Shown piece by piece: positions 49,001-61,960 of a DNA stretch of 64,000 nucleotides. Origin of the DNA: Lichenostomus cassidix (Eukaryota; Chordata; Aves; Passeriformes; Meliphagidae). The stretch is taken from the NCBI GenBank assembly GCA_008360975.2, contig CM039182.1, forward strand, positions 32,165,566-32,229,565, in the 5' to 3' direction. The notes under the pieces are model-generated. The model worked only from the letters and a program-made list of their open reading frames with translations. It had not been told where the DNA came from and made no database searches. Position 1 is the stretch's first letter, and each line of letters starts with the position of its first letter. The position numbers were made by a program, and so were the translations under genes.

Positions 49001-49640
49001 CATTGTTCATCATGTCACAAGAATAAGGAAATGTTTTTTCCCAAACTTTAAGCCCCTTCAAATTTAATGGATTTAAAATTGGAAAATAATGGAGCAGAGC
49101 CTATTAATATTCAAACTCCATTTTCTCATATGGAATTCTTCAGCTTCCTCAGCCCTAATTATTTCTTCTGAGGCTGTCAGTTGCAGGCAATATCAATACT
49201 CTAGCCATCTCTTCTGCCTTCTCCTCCCATATCCTCACCCATCTTCATTATTCCTATACTCCTCATGCCAGAATGTCAAGCCTTCTCCATGTTCATTTCT
49301 CCTAATGACTCATCTTCCTGTAAGGAACCAAAAAAGTGATACAACAGTCCATGTACAAATGAAAAAATCTTACCTTCAGGACGTGGAAGAATCTGATTTT
49401 TTTTCCAGCAGGACGGTTATGCCCTATAAGATAGTGGCTTGGTTGCAGGACCAGGGCAAGAGAAACTCCTCATTCATTCAAATTTCTAGTAATTTGACTT
49501 CAGCTGCTCTGTGATGATCACTTCAGAGGAAAGCTAGGCTTTTTCCTAGAATGTTTATCTTTAGATTTGTATGTTCGTGCTTATTATGTTCCTGCTTATT
49601 ATTATTATGTATGCTTATTTGTTACAGATAAATCTCTTTC
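40009..49640. other. Unannotated, repeat-poor sequence
   Basis: About 9.6 kb with no clear interspersed repeat. Points of note are a CTCF-like motif near 43009-43023, a 23-bp tandem duplication at 47624-47666, and an exon-like segment at 48170-48201. ATTTTATTTATATAGCACCT near 48595 resembles a motif common in old vertebrate SINE/LINE tails. The longest open frames (170 codons minus at 41931-42443, 145 plus at 40476-40913, 141 plus at 49089-49514, 135 minus at 46457-46864) overlap frames on the other strand or lack any domain. I do not call them genes. Confidence 0.4.
47624..47666. repeat. 23-bp tandem duplication
   Basis: CTGATATAGATCAGCCC occurs at 47624 and again at 47647, giving a 23-bp period. 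TGATATAGATCA is close to a dyad, so each copy can weakly pair with itself. Confidence 0.92.
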
Positions 49641-50224
49641 CAACTTATTAGGATACATAAATATTTCAAATAAACAGTGGCATATAGAATTAAATGTCCT
49701 CCTGGCAGGCGACTGGATCTACCACATATTAAAGAGCAGCAGAGAGAGAAATGTTTCTGTCAATTTGGAAAAGACATATTACAGCTCAAATTAGCAAGGC
49801 TGCCCTTTCCTGGGCTTGTAAATGTATACATCTGGATGTCATGAAAATGTATTAACACATGGACAGCTTTTTAGCCTGTTAGCAGCTGTCCAGCTATGGT
49901 TTAATCATGCTGCATAAAGCTGATGGCAGAAGTCTCCTTGACTTCATGTGTCAAAATGTTTAGTGCTGATTTTAGTGTATATTCTCCAATTCCTTAGAGA
50001 GAAGAGAAAATATCAGCATGATTCAGGATATTTTAGGAAAACAACACAAGTGCCTTAAGCCCCTGGGTGCCCTCTGTTCCTTGCCACTCTACTACTGATA
50101 AATTAGGTTCTGACATAACAATCAATGGAAAGATGTGGGAGCCAATAAATAATGTGTGTAATTAAGCTGAGGCATTGAAATGTCTGTCTTTCCTGAACTT
50201 GGCCCAGAGAGTGGGAGGCTGTGC

Positions 50225-50260
50225 TCTGTGATAAGCACTGTGTTCTGTGATAAGCACCTG
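50225..50260. repeat. 19-bp imperfect tandem duplication
   Basis: The phrase TCTGTGATAAGCAC occurs at 50225-50238 and 50244-50257, a 19-bp period with small differences between copies. Confidence 0.88.
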
Positions 50261-52217
50261 AGCTCCTAAAGTCAGTGTGGAGGCAGAGGACTTGATGGGA
50301 AAGGATTTGCAGCAGTAAACAGAGAGCAGGAAGGCACCTGATGGGAAATACTCTGGCCAGGCATTAGTCTTTCTCACCGCATGCTTGCATCCCTTGCCCA
50401 GGCGTCTCTAGCTGTTTTACAGGGACATGAGCAGCACTTGGTATTTTCCATTAAAACAAGACAGAGGCATCAGGAAGAAAACAATTTGTGGAGAGGAAAG
50501 TCTCAATTGAAAGAACCCAGCTAAAGAAGCTCCCTGGAAACTGCTATTGATGTAAGTTCTCAGACAGGATGTACGAAGACTTCGATGGTCACTCGTAGCA
50601 AAGCTGAATCAAAGCGCAAACTGACTGAGCTCAAGAGTGCAGTTGTAGAGCTGTCAGCTGGTACCTACTGCCTCAGGGGCACAGAACGATGCACATGTCA
50701 TCTGCAGATGTTTGTATGGATCAGGGGCCTGCAAACTGTCAGATGCAAATAGAATATGTTTGCAGTGCTGTTGCACAAACAGGATTGCAGTGCTTCTCCC
50801 TGGCCAGCCCTATGAGCACTGTGCTGCTGCCATCTTATCTGAGAAGAATACTCTGCTCTGGTGCAATCACATTTTTTTACAGTGTTTTGAGAGCCCTGTA
50901 GACCCATATCCTGACAATATTCAGCAGACCCCCAATTTCGGAAATACTGTTGAAAAATCCTGTAAGAAACATGGCATGACTAAGGTGCAATCTCAGTTTA
51001 AGCATTCTGTTATGTGATTTTTTCAAGCATTTTCCAGCACAAAAGCACTCACCATCTACCTGTAAGCTCCTGCTGAGCCACAGAGGGTTGTGCTTTGAGG
51101 TGTCCTTCAGTAAGGACCTGCTGTGTTATAGCAAGGGTTAACTGTTTAAAAGATCAACTTAAGCAAGACACAATCCCAGTTAACCTAATGATCATGCCCA
51201 GGTCAAAATAGTCATATGTAGTAGGGCTGAAGAAGCAAAAGGAAGAGCCTAGTGTATGGAGATATTTTTATCTCTTCTTTTTGACTGACATTAATTAACT
51301 TGCCAACTGGACTAACTCACAATGAATCAACATCCTGCAGAATTGCAATGTTCCACCCAAAGTGGGAATATACTTTGCTACTGAGCTGTCAAACACATAT
51401 TTATAAAACACCATGATGCTGGAAAGTGGCTCTGCAGTGTGAAGCAGTGCAGATATGAGCTATACATTTCGGCTGCAGTACCTTTTTTTTTCCTCATTTG
51501 GTTATTTTTAAAGATACCACTTTTTGCCTTTAGATTTGTCTTTCAAAAAGTAGTAAGGCAATAAAAAACACATATTAGAAAAAAATGTGAGGGACCTCTT
51601 GGTATATGTGTTTGTCACAGTAATGTTATTTGGTGCTACTGAGCTGTATAGAGGATAAGTAATGTTACAACTCAAATGTTCTGGCTTAGGATTCCATAGA
51701 AGGGAATTCAAAGATAACATTTTGACCACAAGAGGCGTTCTCTATTTTCCTATTAAAACAACAGAAACATTTTGAAAAACTTAAACAGGCTAATTCAAAA
51801 ATTAAATATAAGCATTGTTCAATCTGTACTTTGCCATTTTCCATTACCTGCCAGAATCTACACACATACTTGTTTTATTGGAATGTCTGTCTTAATTACC
51901 AGTATTTTGATTCCCGAAAGAGAACATTCAATTGTATGTTATTAAGATTCAGATTATTTTGGAATGAGCAAGGTAATTACAGGCCAATCCTGCCTTCAGT
52001 TTCCTATCATAATTTAAAAGTTCTAATTCTGATTTCCATCAATGCAAAGCAGTTAAAAAATTTCTGGAGCAAAATACTTCTTAGATAGGGAAGATTTTTT
52101 TTTTAGAGAAGATATATTTTACATAAAATATTTCCGGTAGAAATTAATTTCCTGATCCTGAAAAATGGATGGAGCTTGAATCTCCTACTGAATTTAATGA
52201 AAGCTGACGGAAATTTT

Positions 52218-52244
52218 GTGACTCTGCGATTCTGTGACTCTATG
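52218..52244 (+). repeat. Octamer repeat, possible CR1 tail
   Basis: Three successive octamers, GTGACTCT GCGATTCT GTGACTCT, are followed by ATG. The 8-bp period and the GATTCT core match the variable 3' tail of avian CR1 (ATTCTATG repeats). Upstream sequence is too diverged to confirm a CR1 body. Confidence 0.5.
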
Positions 52245-55200
52245 GGTTAGTCCACTAGAAGAATTAGAAGGGGAGCACAAGGTGTAGAAGTTTTTGGATG
52301 CTGTTCATTTCATGATCCACCTAAAATACTTCCTGTTATCAAGTCTTCGTAAGACTTACCATAAAATCAGAAGGATTAGAACCATGTTTTGGCTGCCAAA
52401 GTTATTGGTGAAATTTGATAAAAAAATTTGAAACACAATAAAAACTGTATCAGGTTATTAATAAAAAAAGGCAAGAGACAGATAATGTCCTTCATGTGCC
52501 ATACTCTTCATGTCTCAAAAGTTGCTAAGTGCTCTTCTCTCCTTCTTAGGGTAGCTTCCAGATCTCTGGAGTATAAATGAAGCATCCTCTTGCTGAGAAC
52601 AGTGTACTATTTTGTCAATTAATAACATCTGTAAACACCCACACTTAATGACAACTGCAATTCATTTTCAGCTTCAAAATAGAATTTGTGATTTTCACTG
52701 TGAGAACAATGACAAGAATGTGAAGACGATGAAAAATGCAATCTATTTTGCCCATACATTTTTAATAAATGAAGCACATATTACAGTGAGCTATTTTTAA
52801 AGCTTTTTTGTCTGCAATGTTAAAGTGTGTAGGTACAAAATCCATCAAGATAATACATTAATGTTTAACAGTTAGCACATCAAACTCTGTTCTGAATAAA
52901 CAGAGATGCTCTTTTACTAACTTGATTCTATTCTCTCCAACATTTCTTTGTACTGTCAGAGCTTATTTACTTCACTCTATTTTTGAAGCACTAATGTAAT
53001 CTTTTTTTAATGCACTAGAAAACTCAAAAGCCTTGCCATACTTTTAAGTTATCACGGCATACAAGTTTGGGATAAGTTATTGTTATATGCTCATTAAGAT
53101 CTGATAAAGTACTAGACACAAATATAAACGTGTAGAAGTTTATACACTAAGCCAAAAAAATATGTATTGAGACCAGCAGAGTAAAGGACACATTAAGAAC
53201 CTTCCTAAATTAATCTGTTCTGGCTTAATAGCTAGCTTTTCCCTTCTTTCCAGTAGCTGCAGCAGTTGTGGCAATGTAAATCTGAGCTCTGATAAGACTA
53301 ACTGCACCATGGCAGGATGAAGAAACCTCAGTTTATTCGGTTGAAACTGATGTGGTTGTTAGATATCCACAGAGAGGACACTTGAGATACTTGAGAAACT
53401 TTGTGAGGTGTTACTTGGCAGTTTTCCTTAGTTCATCCTCTTCTGAGGAAGAGACAAAGAGCTCAGGGAGAAAGCCTTGCAGGAGCTAATCTTTGAGGCA
53501 GCAGAAGTTCTTGGTGAGAAATGCATCAGCTGGCTCAGCTGACTCAACTGCACCAAGAGCAGCTCCATTACTTATCTCCTATCATCTTGGAAGAACCAGA
53601 ATACCTCAGTAGCAAAGCTCCATGGAAAGTCTGGAGAGAGCTTACCAATCCATGTGTCTTTCTATCCCTGGCTCATGGCTGGTGTATTTATGTACTCATC
53701 TAGCTGGTTTATTATGGGAGGCAGAGGTTGCAATGGCAGTCATTCAGATGCCAACAAGTAGGCATATGAAGTCCTTCAAATGACATGAAGCATGGCAGAC
53801 ATCTGTGTAGAAATGATGGTGAAGAAGAAGGGAGATCCAGAAGATGCTGGCACCTTCTGGAGAGACAGCTGGACATCATGCAGGCTGCCTGCAGTGTCAA
53901 AAATGTCTTCATTTAGGCAACAGATTCCTACCCTGTATGACTCACAACTTTCCATGAAGTTCTGTGTCATCAGGGAGAAATGCCACAATTTGTCGGTTCT
54001 CCCAACATGTATGGAACACAGTGTTCTCACCCATTTTTTAGGCCAAAAGCAGTCAATATGTTCTCAGTGCAATGCAGCTTGTTTCATTCTGTAATAAATT
54101 GCAGAAAGACACAAGATGCCATGTTTTAATGGCCTATTAAAATGCACCTATGCTGCTTCAAAAAGCTCCAGTTTGGGAAACTTTAGCTGCCCAAAATTGT
54201 ACGAATGGTGGAGTAATACATGCCTTATTGTGTGTCATTCCTATAATAACTTGGTTCTGTAATATTTATCAATAAACATCCATTTTAATGAAATCTATTT
54301 CAATGAGTTCATACTCCTATTTATGGAAAAATAGATTGCTACGAAAGGAGAGGGTTTCTAGTGCACTCTACAATGATATTCTAAAGCTGTCATTTTAATA
54401 TAGTACACTGGAAATGTAAGTGATAATCACAAATCATATTTGCTGGGCTAAGATTTCTGTTAAACAGAAATCAAACTCAAGTGTTTAGTTTAGATGATTG
54501 CGAATTTGCATTTGGTGATTAATACAGCACTAAAAAGGTAGGAATTTTCTCAACACTCCTTTTCCCTTATGCAGAGGTAAAAAGGTCATGCCACAGAAGA
54601 TAAATGTACAAAACCATATGCTCCCTTCTGCTTCTCTGAGTGGAAGAGAGCAGACAGCTGCATATTGCAGCAACAGGATGGATTCCCAGTAGGGACTGAC
54701 AGCTCTATGTTGGCTTTTGGTTCAACATAGAAACATTTCTCTTGCCCTGGAAGGGCTAATTTATGCCATATCCCCTCTGATGATTTGACATCCCTTTCTT
54801 TCTATGGTTGGTCTTACTCCTGAGACAGTTTCTGTGAAGGGCAGAGCAAAGGGCTGTGTTTGCTCGCAGTGGCAGAGGTCAGCCTTCACCATTGGGGAAA
54901 GAATGTGAACCTTGGGTAGATTTAAACTTCTAAGAAGTTATTTCAATTTTTTTAAGAGCTGATACCTGCATTTGGGGTTGGCATTGTAAGCCTGATTTTG
55001 ACATTGACTGCTTTGCATTTAATCAAATGCAATTAATTTCCAGCTTGAGGAACGAGCATATTAGCTGTCACACAACCTCAGCCACTGGCCTTACCGGCAG
55101 CAGTGTCTGTAAACACGAGCTCTCATGAGCAATGATACTTGTGATTTGAGAGTGGGGGCATCTCTTGAGTGGTTGTACCTGGCCTTCCTATAAGTCACTC

Positions 55201-56394
55201 TTGCCCTGCCTTTGAGCCCTGTCTTGCATTCTTCAGGCACAGATAGGAATCTAGATAAGATATAAGTTCAGAAACCTGAAACAACAATCAGGTTGTGATT
55301 AAAAGAAATGACACGGCCTTGTGATCTGGCCAAATCCTGGGTATGTCACTTTCAAAAAGTCAGCCTAGAGCTGAATACTTTCTTTTCTTCTTGTCTTAAC
55401 TTTTTTCCCTGAAACAGCTGTGCACTGTTAAATATCAATGGCATGTCCTCTTCCCTTCTCCCTTCTCCCCTCCAGATTCCAGTGTTTGACTAACAGACAA
55501 ATAGATAGTATCACTTCAAAACATGTACGTCAGTTTATAAAGCAATTTGGTCCCTAAACTTCAAAAGGTTGAAGTCCAACACACTACTAGGTTGCAGGTA
55601 GCTACCACTATTATTTACCTTTGTTTTGTGTAATCTTATACCTGGGAAACTACTGCTGCCAACTTCCAATTTTGATTTAAGACTTATTTAATTTTTGTTT
55701 GGTTTGGGGTTTTTTTCTTTAATGAGAAGAAACCAGATAGGAAAGAAGTGCTATCAAAAATCCCTGGCAGTCTTTTAACAGAGAGAAAATACATTTTTAC
55801 CCTTATCTGATAGAACTAACTCAGCTGTATGTTCCAGGCACTGCTGCTTCTAACTTTGGCTCTTAAAAGAGTCCTGAACTTCACACCGTTTGATTTTCAG
55901 TAAAATATTAAAGAAGTAGAGAAGAAGCCCTGTGATGTGTACACAGCTTTTGAAAGGCATAAAAATGTTCCAGAACACCTAGGAGGGGGTCTGCTAAAAT
56001 CTGAAGTCAAAACAAAAATGAGGACCCTGTATGTAACATTGCTAAAAACTAGAAATCATCATTTATTAATTTTGATAGTTTTATTCATAAAAGTGCCTAG
56101 AAGCCAACAAGAAGTGAAATTTTAACGGATTAGACACTGTTCAGCCACAGAATGGAGATAATCCTTCCTTTAGGGATCTTAAATGTAAATAGATGAGTCT
56201 GAAAAACAATAAGGAAAAGGGTATACAGTTGATAAATACTGTATAAAGGATAGTACTTGAATATATTACAGCTTCTGTAAAATATATATTTACTTTGCAT
56301 AGAAGATCATAGAAAATATTTTAACAATACAGTGCAATGTAAAACACAGCATAAATACAATTTCCATTTGGTTTATAAATGATTCTCTATAAAT

Positions 56395-56560
56395 GATAAA
56401 AAACTAGGAATGCAAAGGACCTTAAAAGTCAGTGAAACAGTCCCTGTCCCTGTTCTCAAGGCAAGATGAACCACACCTATGAGAGTCTGAAGGTTCTCAA
56501 AGACTGATGATGATGGAAATTCTGCTATATTTCCTAGGTAATGTGCAAAACTAATATCTT
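56395..56560 (-). mobile_element. Old CR1-clade fragment (minus)
   Basis: Reverse-oriented short fragment. Blocks AAAGGACCTTAAAAGTCAGT near 56414, CCTGTTCTCAAGGCAAGATG near 56448 and GATGGAAATTCTGCTATATT near 56512, then TCCTAGGTAATGTGC, match the antisense 3' UTR and C-terminus of CR1 (GGACCTTAA..., CAAAGCAGGA..., GATGGAGATTCCACCAC, CCTAGGTAA). No coding frame remains. Confidence 0.68.
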
Positions 56561-58689
56561 GCATGAGAGAGTTTAGCCAATGAACAGAAATTCAGCCCTG
56601 CCAACAGCCTTTGTCCTGTGAGAATCATAAAGTAACTAGTCTGTACCTCCCCTCTGGCAAGTGCTTCCCCAAATTAGTCAGCTTGCTCTCAGTTGCCTTC
56701 TCTGCCAGAAATTTGTCTGAGGCAGAGGAAATGAGAGCTTGGTCTGTAGCTCCTACAGACAGATTTGTATTGTACAACTCCATACATCTATATTGAAACC
56801 ATCCCCATTCACCAAAAGAAATTGCACAAAGAGGTTCAGGATGCCATATTTTCTCTTGACTTTCCAAAATGCACTCCACAGCAAAAATGGTGTTTTGACT
56901 GGAAATAAAACTCAGAACAAAGGGATACCATTAGTCCTACAAGCCAACTTTTTTCAAATGATAAGCAATTTTGTGAAAGAAACTAACTGCAGGAACAAAA
57001 AGTACAGATTTGGGGTCTGTTTAGACCAGACATTATAAGCAATTAGTCTTTAAACGGAGATATTGTGTTACATGTGCCTACAGTCAATTATTATTTTTTA
57101 AAGCCTTGTTTTCTGTAGTGGCCATAATTAGATTTCTTTCAAATACTTTTAGGACTTTTTAGAATGGGCTCAATTCTTAAAATTACATATTATAGTCTTA
57201 CAAGCATTTGAAAATTAAAGAGGAAATGGAAGTTATGTAAGATCAATACTGGCAGAATAATTCCTGAACTATTCTTCCCATGGTATCATATTTGTCATAA
57301 GAATTTGATCCATAAATATAGTTGTAAGCAAAATGAGTCCTTTCTAAAAAGTAAAATACCTAATCAGCAGTTATTTTCTTTTTGTTCTCCTTTTTCAATC
57401 CATGTACCCTTTTAAACCACCTCATATTTTGTTCTTCAGTGCTTGGTCCTTATTTCCTCACTCAGACAGTGAAGTGTCTTCTGATGCTTCTGTCATCTTT
57501 GCCAGACTGACCTGTGTGTTCCTTTAAATGAATTTACTATGGGAGATAGCAGTAGAACAGGCAGCAGTGCTTCCTACTGACACTATTTATCTTCTACTAG
57601 ATTTTCACTGGAGATACAATTTTTTGCTGGCATCCCATTGAGCTGGAGACATGAATGGCAATGTATTTTGTCTTGAGAAGATTTGCAGCCAAAGAGTTTG
57701 GGGAAGGAGCTATCTTTTGTAACCAGAGCTATAACAACAATTTAGGGAAGAGGACCTCGCAGTAGAAGCCTCTAATTTAAAGTTCATTTCTCTGTTGTAA
57801 GGGATGGTTCTTCCTGCCCTCAGCTGACTATTAATTTGGCTTTGAAGCATGAGGATATAGAGTCTCTCTGGCAACACTTTCTGTAAGGAGAACACTGTTA
57901 GGAAATGAGCTGAGCCTACTCATGTAGGCTGCTGAGCCGAGGCTTTTTTGATATGCTTAGGTTCACAAATGATTTGATTCCCTGGAGTTTATTTGAAGTT
58001 TTTAATTAAAATTCTCTCCATTGGTACTCTGATTTTATTGAATGTGACAAAGATTTCTTGGGACTTTATTTTTCTTTAAACTACAGTCCCTTTACAGCCA
58101 TCACACAGTGTAAAAGAGTTCTTAAGTGTGTGTAAACGACATCATTTTAACAATGTAAAGGAAACCTTTGGGAAAATGAGAATGTCTGTATTCTATTTTT
58201 CTGAAATTTCATCTTTTTGTGTCTGGACTGAAGACAAGATAGTGAAATAGGAGAATTCCTTCATTTTCTTTCAAGAAATTATTTTCAGATATGTGTATCT
58301 TGTCAAAACATTGCATAAGCATTATTTTCACAACCTTGCCATTCTTCTCTTTCAAGTTGGGGGCCCCCTTTTCTGGGAAGGAGGCTATGGAAAGGGAAAA
58401 AACAAAGACATTTTCTGGTGGCCAAAAAAGATTTCAAATATGCAAGCTTTCTTCCTAAAGCAGAGCAACCAAAATGCACAGCTGCTGCGGCCAGGAGGTG
58501 AGCAAACAATGGGGAGTGTGGAACTACAGCCCACTTGTCACTGCACAGCTGGGCAGTTGTGGCTTGGATTCTGGTCCATGCTCCCAGTATAATTTAAAAT
58601 TTATCACTGAATTGAATAAACCATATGTACCAGAACATTATTCCCTGTAGGTACAGTTGCTGTGATCTTATTGAACCACTGTATAACTG
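56561..58689. other. Unannotated unique sequence
   Basis: About 2.1 kb, mostly AT-rich. No recognisable repeat, RNA or gene is present. The 99-codon frames at 56739-57038 and 58293-58592 have no visible domain. Confidence 0.45.
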
Positions 58690-60345
58690 AGTAATTCAGA
58701 TAGGAAAGGTACCCCAGGGGGTCTCTGGTTCAACCTTATGGTCCAAGAAAGCTCAGCTGTGAGAGCACACCATGTTGCTCCAGGCTTTATCCAGCTCAGT
58801 CTTAAAAACTTCCAAGGATGGAGAATGTATGGCTTATTTTGGCAAACATTTCTAGTGCTTCATGATTATGAAACAGTCTTTCTTTATCTACAGACTGAAT
58901 TTCTCTTGGTTTCATCTATATCTATTTTTTCTTTTCCTTCAGTCATGCATCACTGAAGAGCCTGGTTCCATCTCCCCGGTAACCTCCCTGTAGGCACTGC
59001 CAGACTAGTGTTATGCCCCCCTCAAAGCCATTCCTTCTCCAGAGTGAACAAGCCCAGTTCCCTCAGCTTCTCCTCACTGGCTAAGTGCTCCAGCCTTCAA
59101 CCACCTTGGTGGCCCTCTGCTGAACTTGGTTCACCTTATTCAATGTCTTTCCTGTTGTGGGGGTCCCAAAACCGGAGGCAGTATAAATGTGGTCTAACAA
59201 GCACCAAGTAATGGGGCCATAACATACTGACTTTCCTCCTATATTAATAAAGCCTTGGTTGCTGTTGATCTTTTTTCTGCCAGAGGACACCCTTGGCTCA
59301 TGTTCAGCTTGCTGTCTACCAACACCTCCTGAGTCTTTTCAGAACAGCTGCTGCCCGGCCACAGAGACACATTTCCCCCCAGCCTGAATCAGTGCAAGGA
59401 GTTGGTTTACCTCTGATGCAGGGCTCAACATTTGTCCTTGCTGAATTTCCTGAGGTTTGTGTTGGCGCATTCCTTCAGCATGCAAAGGTCTTCCTGGAGG
59501 ACACCAGCATTTTAACATTCCTTCCCACTGGCATTTTAACTGTATCCCAGCCTGCTCTCATATGTAAATCCACTGAGCAACCATCACCCTGTCATCTCCT
59601 CCAGGTCATTGTTAATGATGTGAAACGGACACGTTCCAGGACAGACCCTTGTGGTGTTCAACTTGTTGCTCTTGCTACTGTCCTCATGGTCCACTAACCA
59701 TTGCCCTCTTGGCCTGATCATCCAACCCATCGGGTTGTCTGCTCATCCAGCCTCAAACCTGTGAACGTGGGTAAAAGGACATTGTCAGAGTCAGTGTCAG
59801 AAAATTTGCTGTAGTCTACTAAGGTTTATTTCTACCTTGCTTAAGTCTTGACATCCACAAATCCAGCCATTTTACCATAGAAATATTTTCAGGCTGGTTA
59901 GACATAATTTACTCTTTGTAAATCCATGTTGACTGTTTCCAGGCACCTTCATATTTAGAAATGTGTTTCAAGAGGACTTGCTCCAGGACTTCCGCAGGAA
60001 CATAAATGTCTGACCCTCCTGTAGTTTTCTAAACCATCCTGTTGGTCTTTTGTGAAGATGGGTTCAAATTAGTCTTTCTTCTGTTGTCAAGAACCTTCTT
60101 TGATCTCTATTACTTTACAAACATTGCAGAGAGCTGCCTTGTAAAGACACCAGCCAGCCCACTCAGCTCTTTCAGGTTCAAACCATCTGGGTTGCATGAG
60201 CTGAGTTCTTGCAAGTAATTCCTGTCATGATTTTCATCTACTGCTGGTACTTCTCTTTCTCCTTGCACAGAAGCTTGGGAGACCTTGCTAGTGAAGAATG
60301 AAGGAAAAAAGGCATTGAGCACCTAAAACAGCTGGGTCTGTTGTC
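58690..60345 (-). mobile_element. CR1 LINE, 1.65-kb fragment with RT remnants (minus)
   Basis: This is the longest bird-type CR1 copy in the window, in reverse orientation from its 3' UTR (about 58690) into the region upstream of the reverse-transcriptase domain (about 60345). Minus-strand frames keep recognisable CR1 ORF2 protein. LNAFFPSFFTSK (about 60320-60285) precedes the RT domain, and QVQQRATKVVEG (about 59110-59075 side) is the C-terminal 'VQRRATK..RG' motif. Many stops and shifts separate them, so no functional protein can be made. Antisense landmarks include CTCCTCCAGGTCATTGTTAA near 59597 and the TAAATCCATGTTGACTGTTT stretch near 59919. The plus-strand 134-codon frame at 59293-59697 is only the antisense shadow. 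Confidence 0.9.
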
Positions 60346-61699
60346 CCTAAATCACCCCACCTATTCAGTAACAGAACATTTTCATGTTTCAGTTCTATGG
60401 ATTTTTTTTTGCTTAACTGTATTCAGGAGCATACTGTAGACAGTAGATCCTTTACTGAACTTGTTACTGAGATCCAAGGAGTAAACAAAAAATTATTTTT
60501 GATTCAGTTTCATTTAGCTGAACCTTCTACAGCTCATGGCCACGCAGTCTAGTGAAAGAAAGGGGTTGGATATTCTTTATATAAGAAAGATAAGAACTTT
60601 TGCACCTGTGAAGAAGTCTTGAAATGGTCTTTATGTAAGCTCTTCTTACGTTTTTAGATTTTCTTGTCATTTAGCTCAAATTTCAAGATGGGGATGTGGT
60701 TGTGTTTGGTGGATTTTTTCCCTGCTCTGCAGTGTGTGGGCTGAGAGTTGAAAATGCACATAGGTTGTGCACAGAGGAAAAGTATAGGTCACCTGAAAAT
60801 AATTAGCAGTTTTAAAATAACTGTTTTTGAGATAGTCAAAGAAGTGTCTGCTCTTTGTGTTTGAGGTATAGATCATAAAAAGGCTTGTTTTCATAATGTG
60901 GATTTTTAAAGAATGTTGTTCTGCTGTCATGCTTCCTCCACTTCGTAAGGAAAAAACCCCTCCAACTTGTAAAGAGTATCACATTCACATAAATAACATA
61001 AATTTTGCAGAAAAAATAGCTAAATATTTTCAATTGCATCTAATATAATTTCTCTGATGAACACAGTGATAGAAAATAAAATACAAGTATACACACAGAA
61101 CACCTACAACAATATGTTCAGGCAATTAAAGAAAATGAACGGTGCTTCCCAAACTAAATATTCTAAAAACATGTCATTTCAGCTCCTAGCTAAGAGCTCA
61201 TCATCATTTGGGACTATGTCTTTCTGCCTACACTGCTGCAAAGATGCAAATTCTGTAACATTACTGACCTAACAAGAGGGGAAATGTGCACTTGCTAGCT
61301 GCAACAGCTTAATCAGTGCAATTCCCCTGTCCAGTCAGTGACAGCTATTTTGAATCAGGCTACCAGTCACAGGTGGAAGAGTTTTTGACAGATTTCAGAT
61401 AGTAATGCACTTAGGCAATCATGTTCAGGGGATTAAAAAAAAAAAACCAAACCAAGAATTGAAATTCTAAAACTTTGACAGTGTAGAGGAGCAGAAGTGG
61501 CACAAGAAAATAATGGTCCTTTTTTTGTTGGACCAAGTATAGCTGCTCTTCTCTGATAATGGCAAAAGCTTGCTGCTTTGGAAGGTTGTACCTCTGCTCC
61601 CCAATAATAACCTTGCTAATTGTATAGTGTTGTATACAGTGGAAAGATTTTTCCTGACCCCGCAGGGAACAAGTGCTGTGAAGCATGAGATTTGATTAG
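60346..61699. other. Unannotated unique sequence
   Basis: About 1.35 kb, AT-rich. A TTCTTTATATAAGAAAG near-dyad lies around 60573-60589 and a 12-A run at 61435-61446. No gene, RNA or clear repeat is seen. Confidence 0.45.
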
Positions 61700-61960
61700 C
61701 CTTATTATCTTAGCTTGCCCAGTTACCAATGTTGTAAGCTGCCATGAAATTATCCACCCCTTTTAAAAATAAAGCCATACTATTTGTCTTCATTATCTCC
61801 TTCTATGGAGTTGAATTCCACATGCAAACAGACCTCAGTGATGAAAATAGCACAGGAATTACACATGTAGCCTTTTAACTCTGTAGGTACTGTTTTCCTT
61901 TATTCTTTCATACCACCTTTCCATGTAAATCAACATTCTCCGAAATATTGTGAGTTTGAT
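61700..61960 (-). mobile_element. Possible old CR1/L3-like fragment (minus)
   Basis: Plus-strand blocks ATCTCCTTCTATGGAGTTGA near 61794 and ATTCCACATGCAAACAGACC near 61814, and the preceding AAAAATAAAGCCATACTATT near 61765, resemble the antisense of the 3' UTR of reptile-type CR1 (CCATGGCAA.GAGTTCCACAG..). The match is short and diverged; the edges are guesses. It could also be unique sequence. Confidence 0.45.

Larger units (their letters stand above)
49641..56394. other. Unannotated, repeat-poor and partly CNE-like sequence
   Basis: No clear interspersed repeat is present, apart from a possible CR1 tail at 52218-52244. The blocks at about 49640-49960, 54060-54330 and 55000-55150 are rich in AT-core motifs, lack simple repeats and look like conserved non-coding DNA. 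A CTCF-like motif is at 51726-51740 and a 19-bp duplication at 50225-50260. Open frames are short. Confidence 0.4.

Noticed and set aside
49089..49514. 141-codon plus-strand open frame
   Set aside because: No domain and no splice or promoter context that I can support; composition follows the local pyrimidine-rich DNA.
59293..59697. 134-codon plus-strand open frame
   Set aside because: It is the antisense shadow of the CR1 reverse-transcriptase region at 58690-60345.
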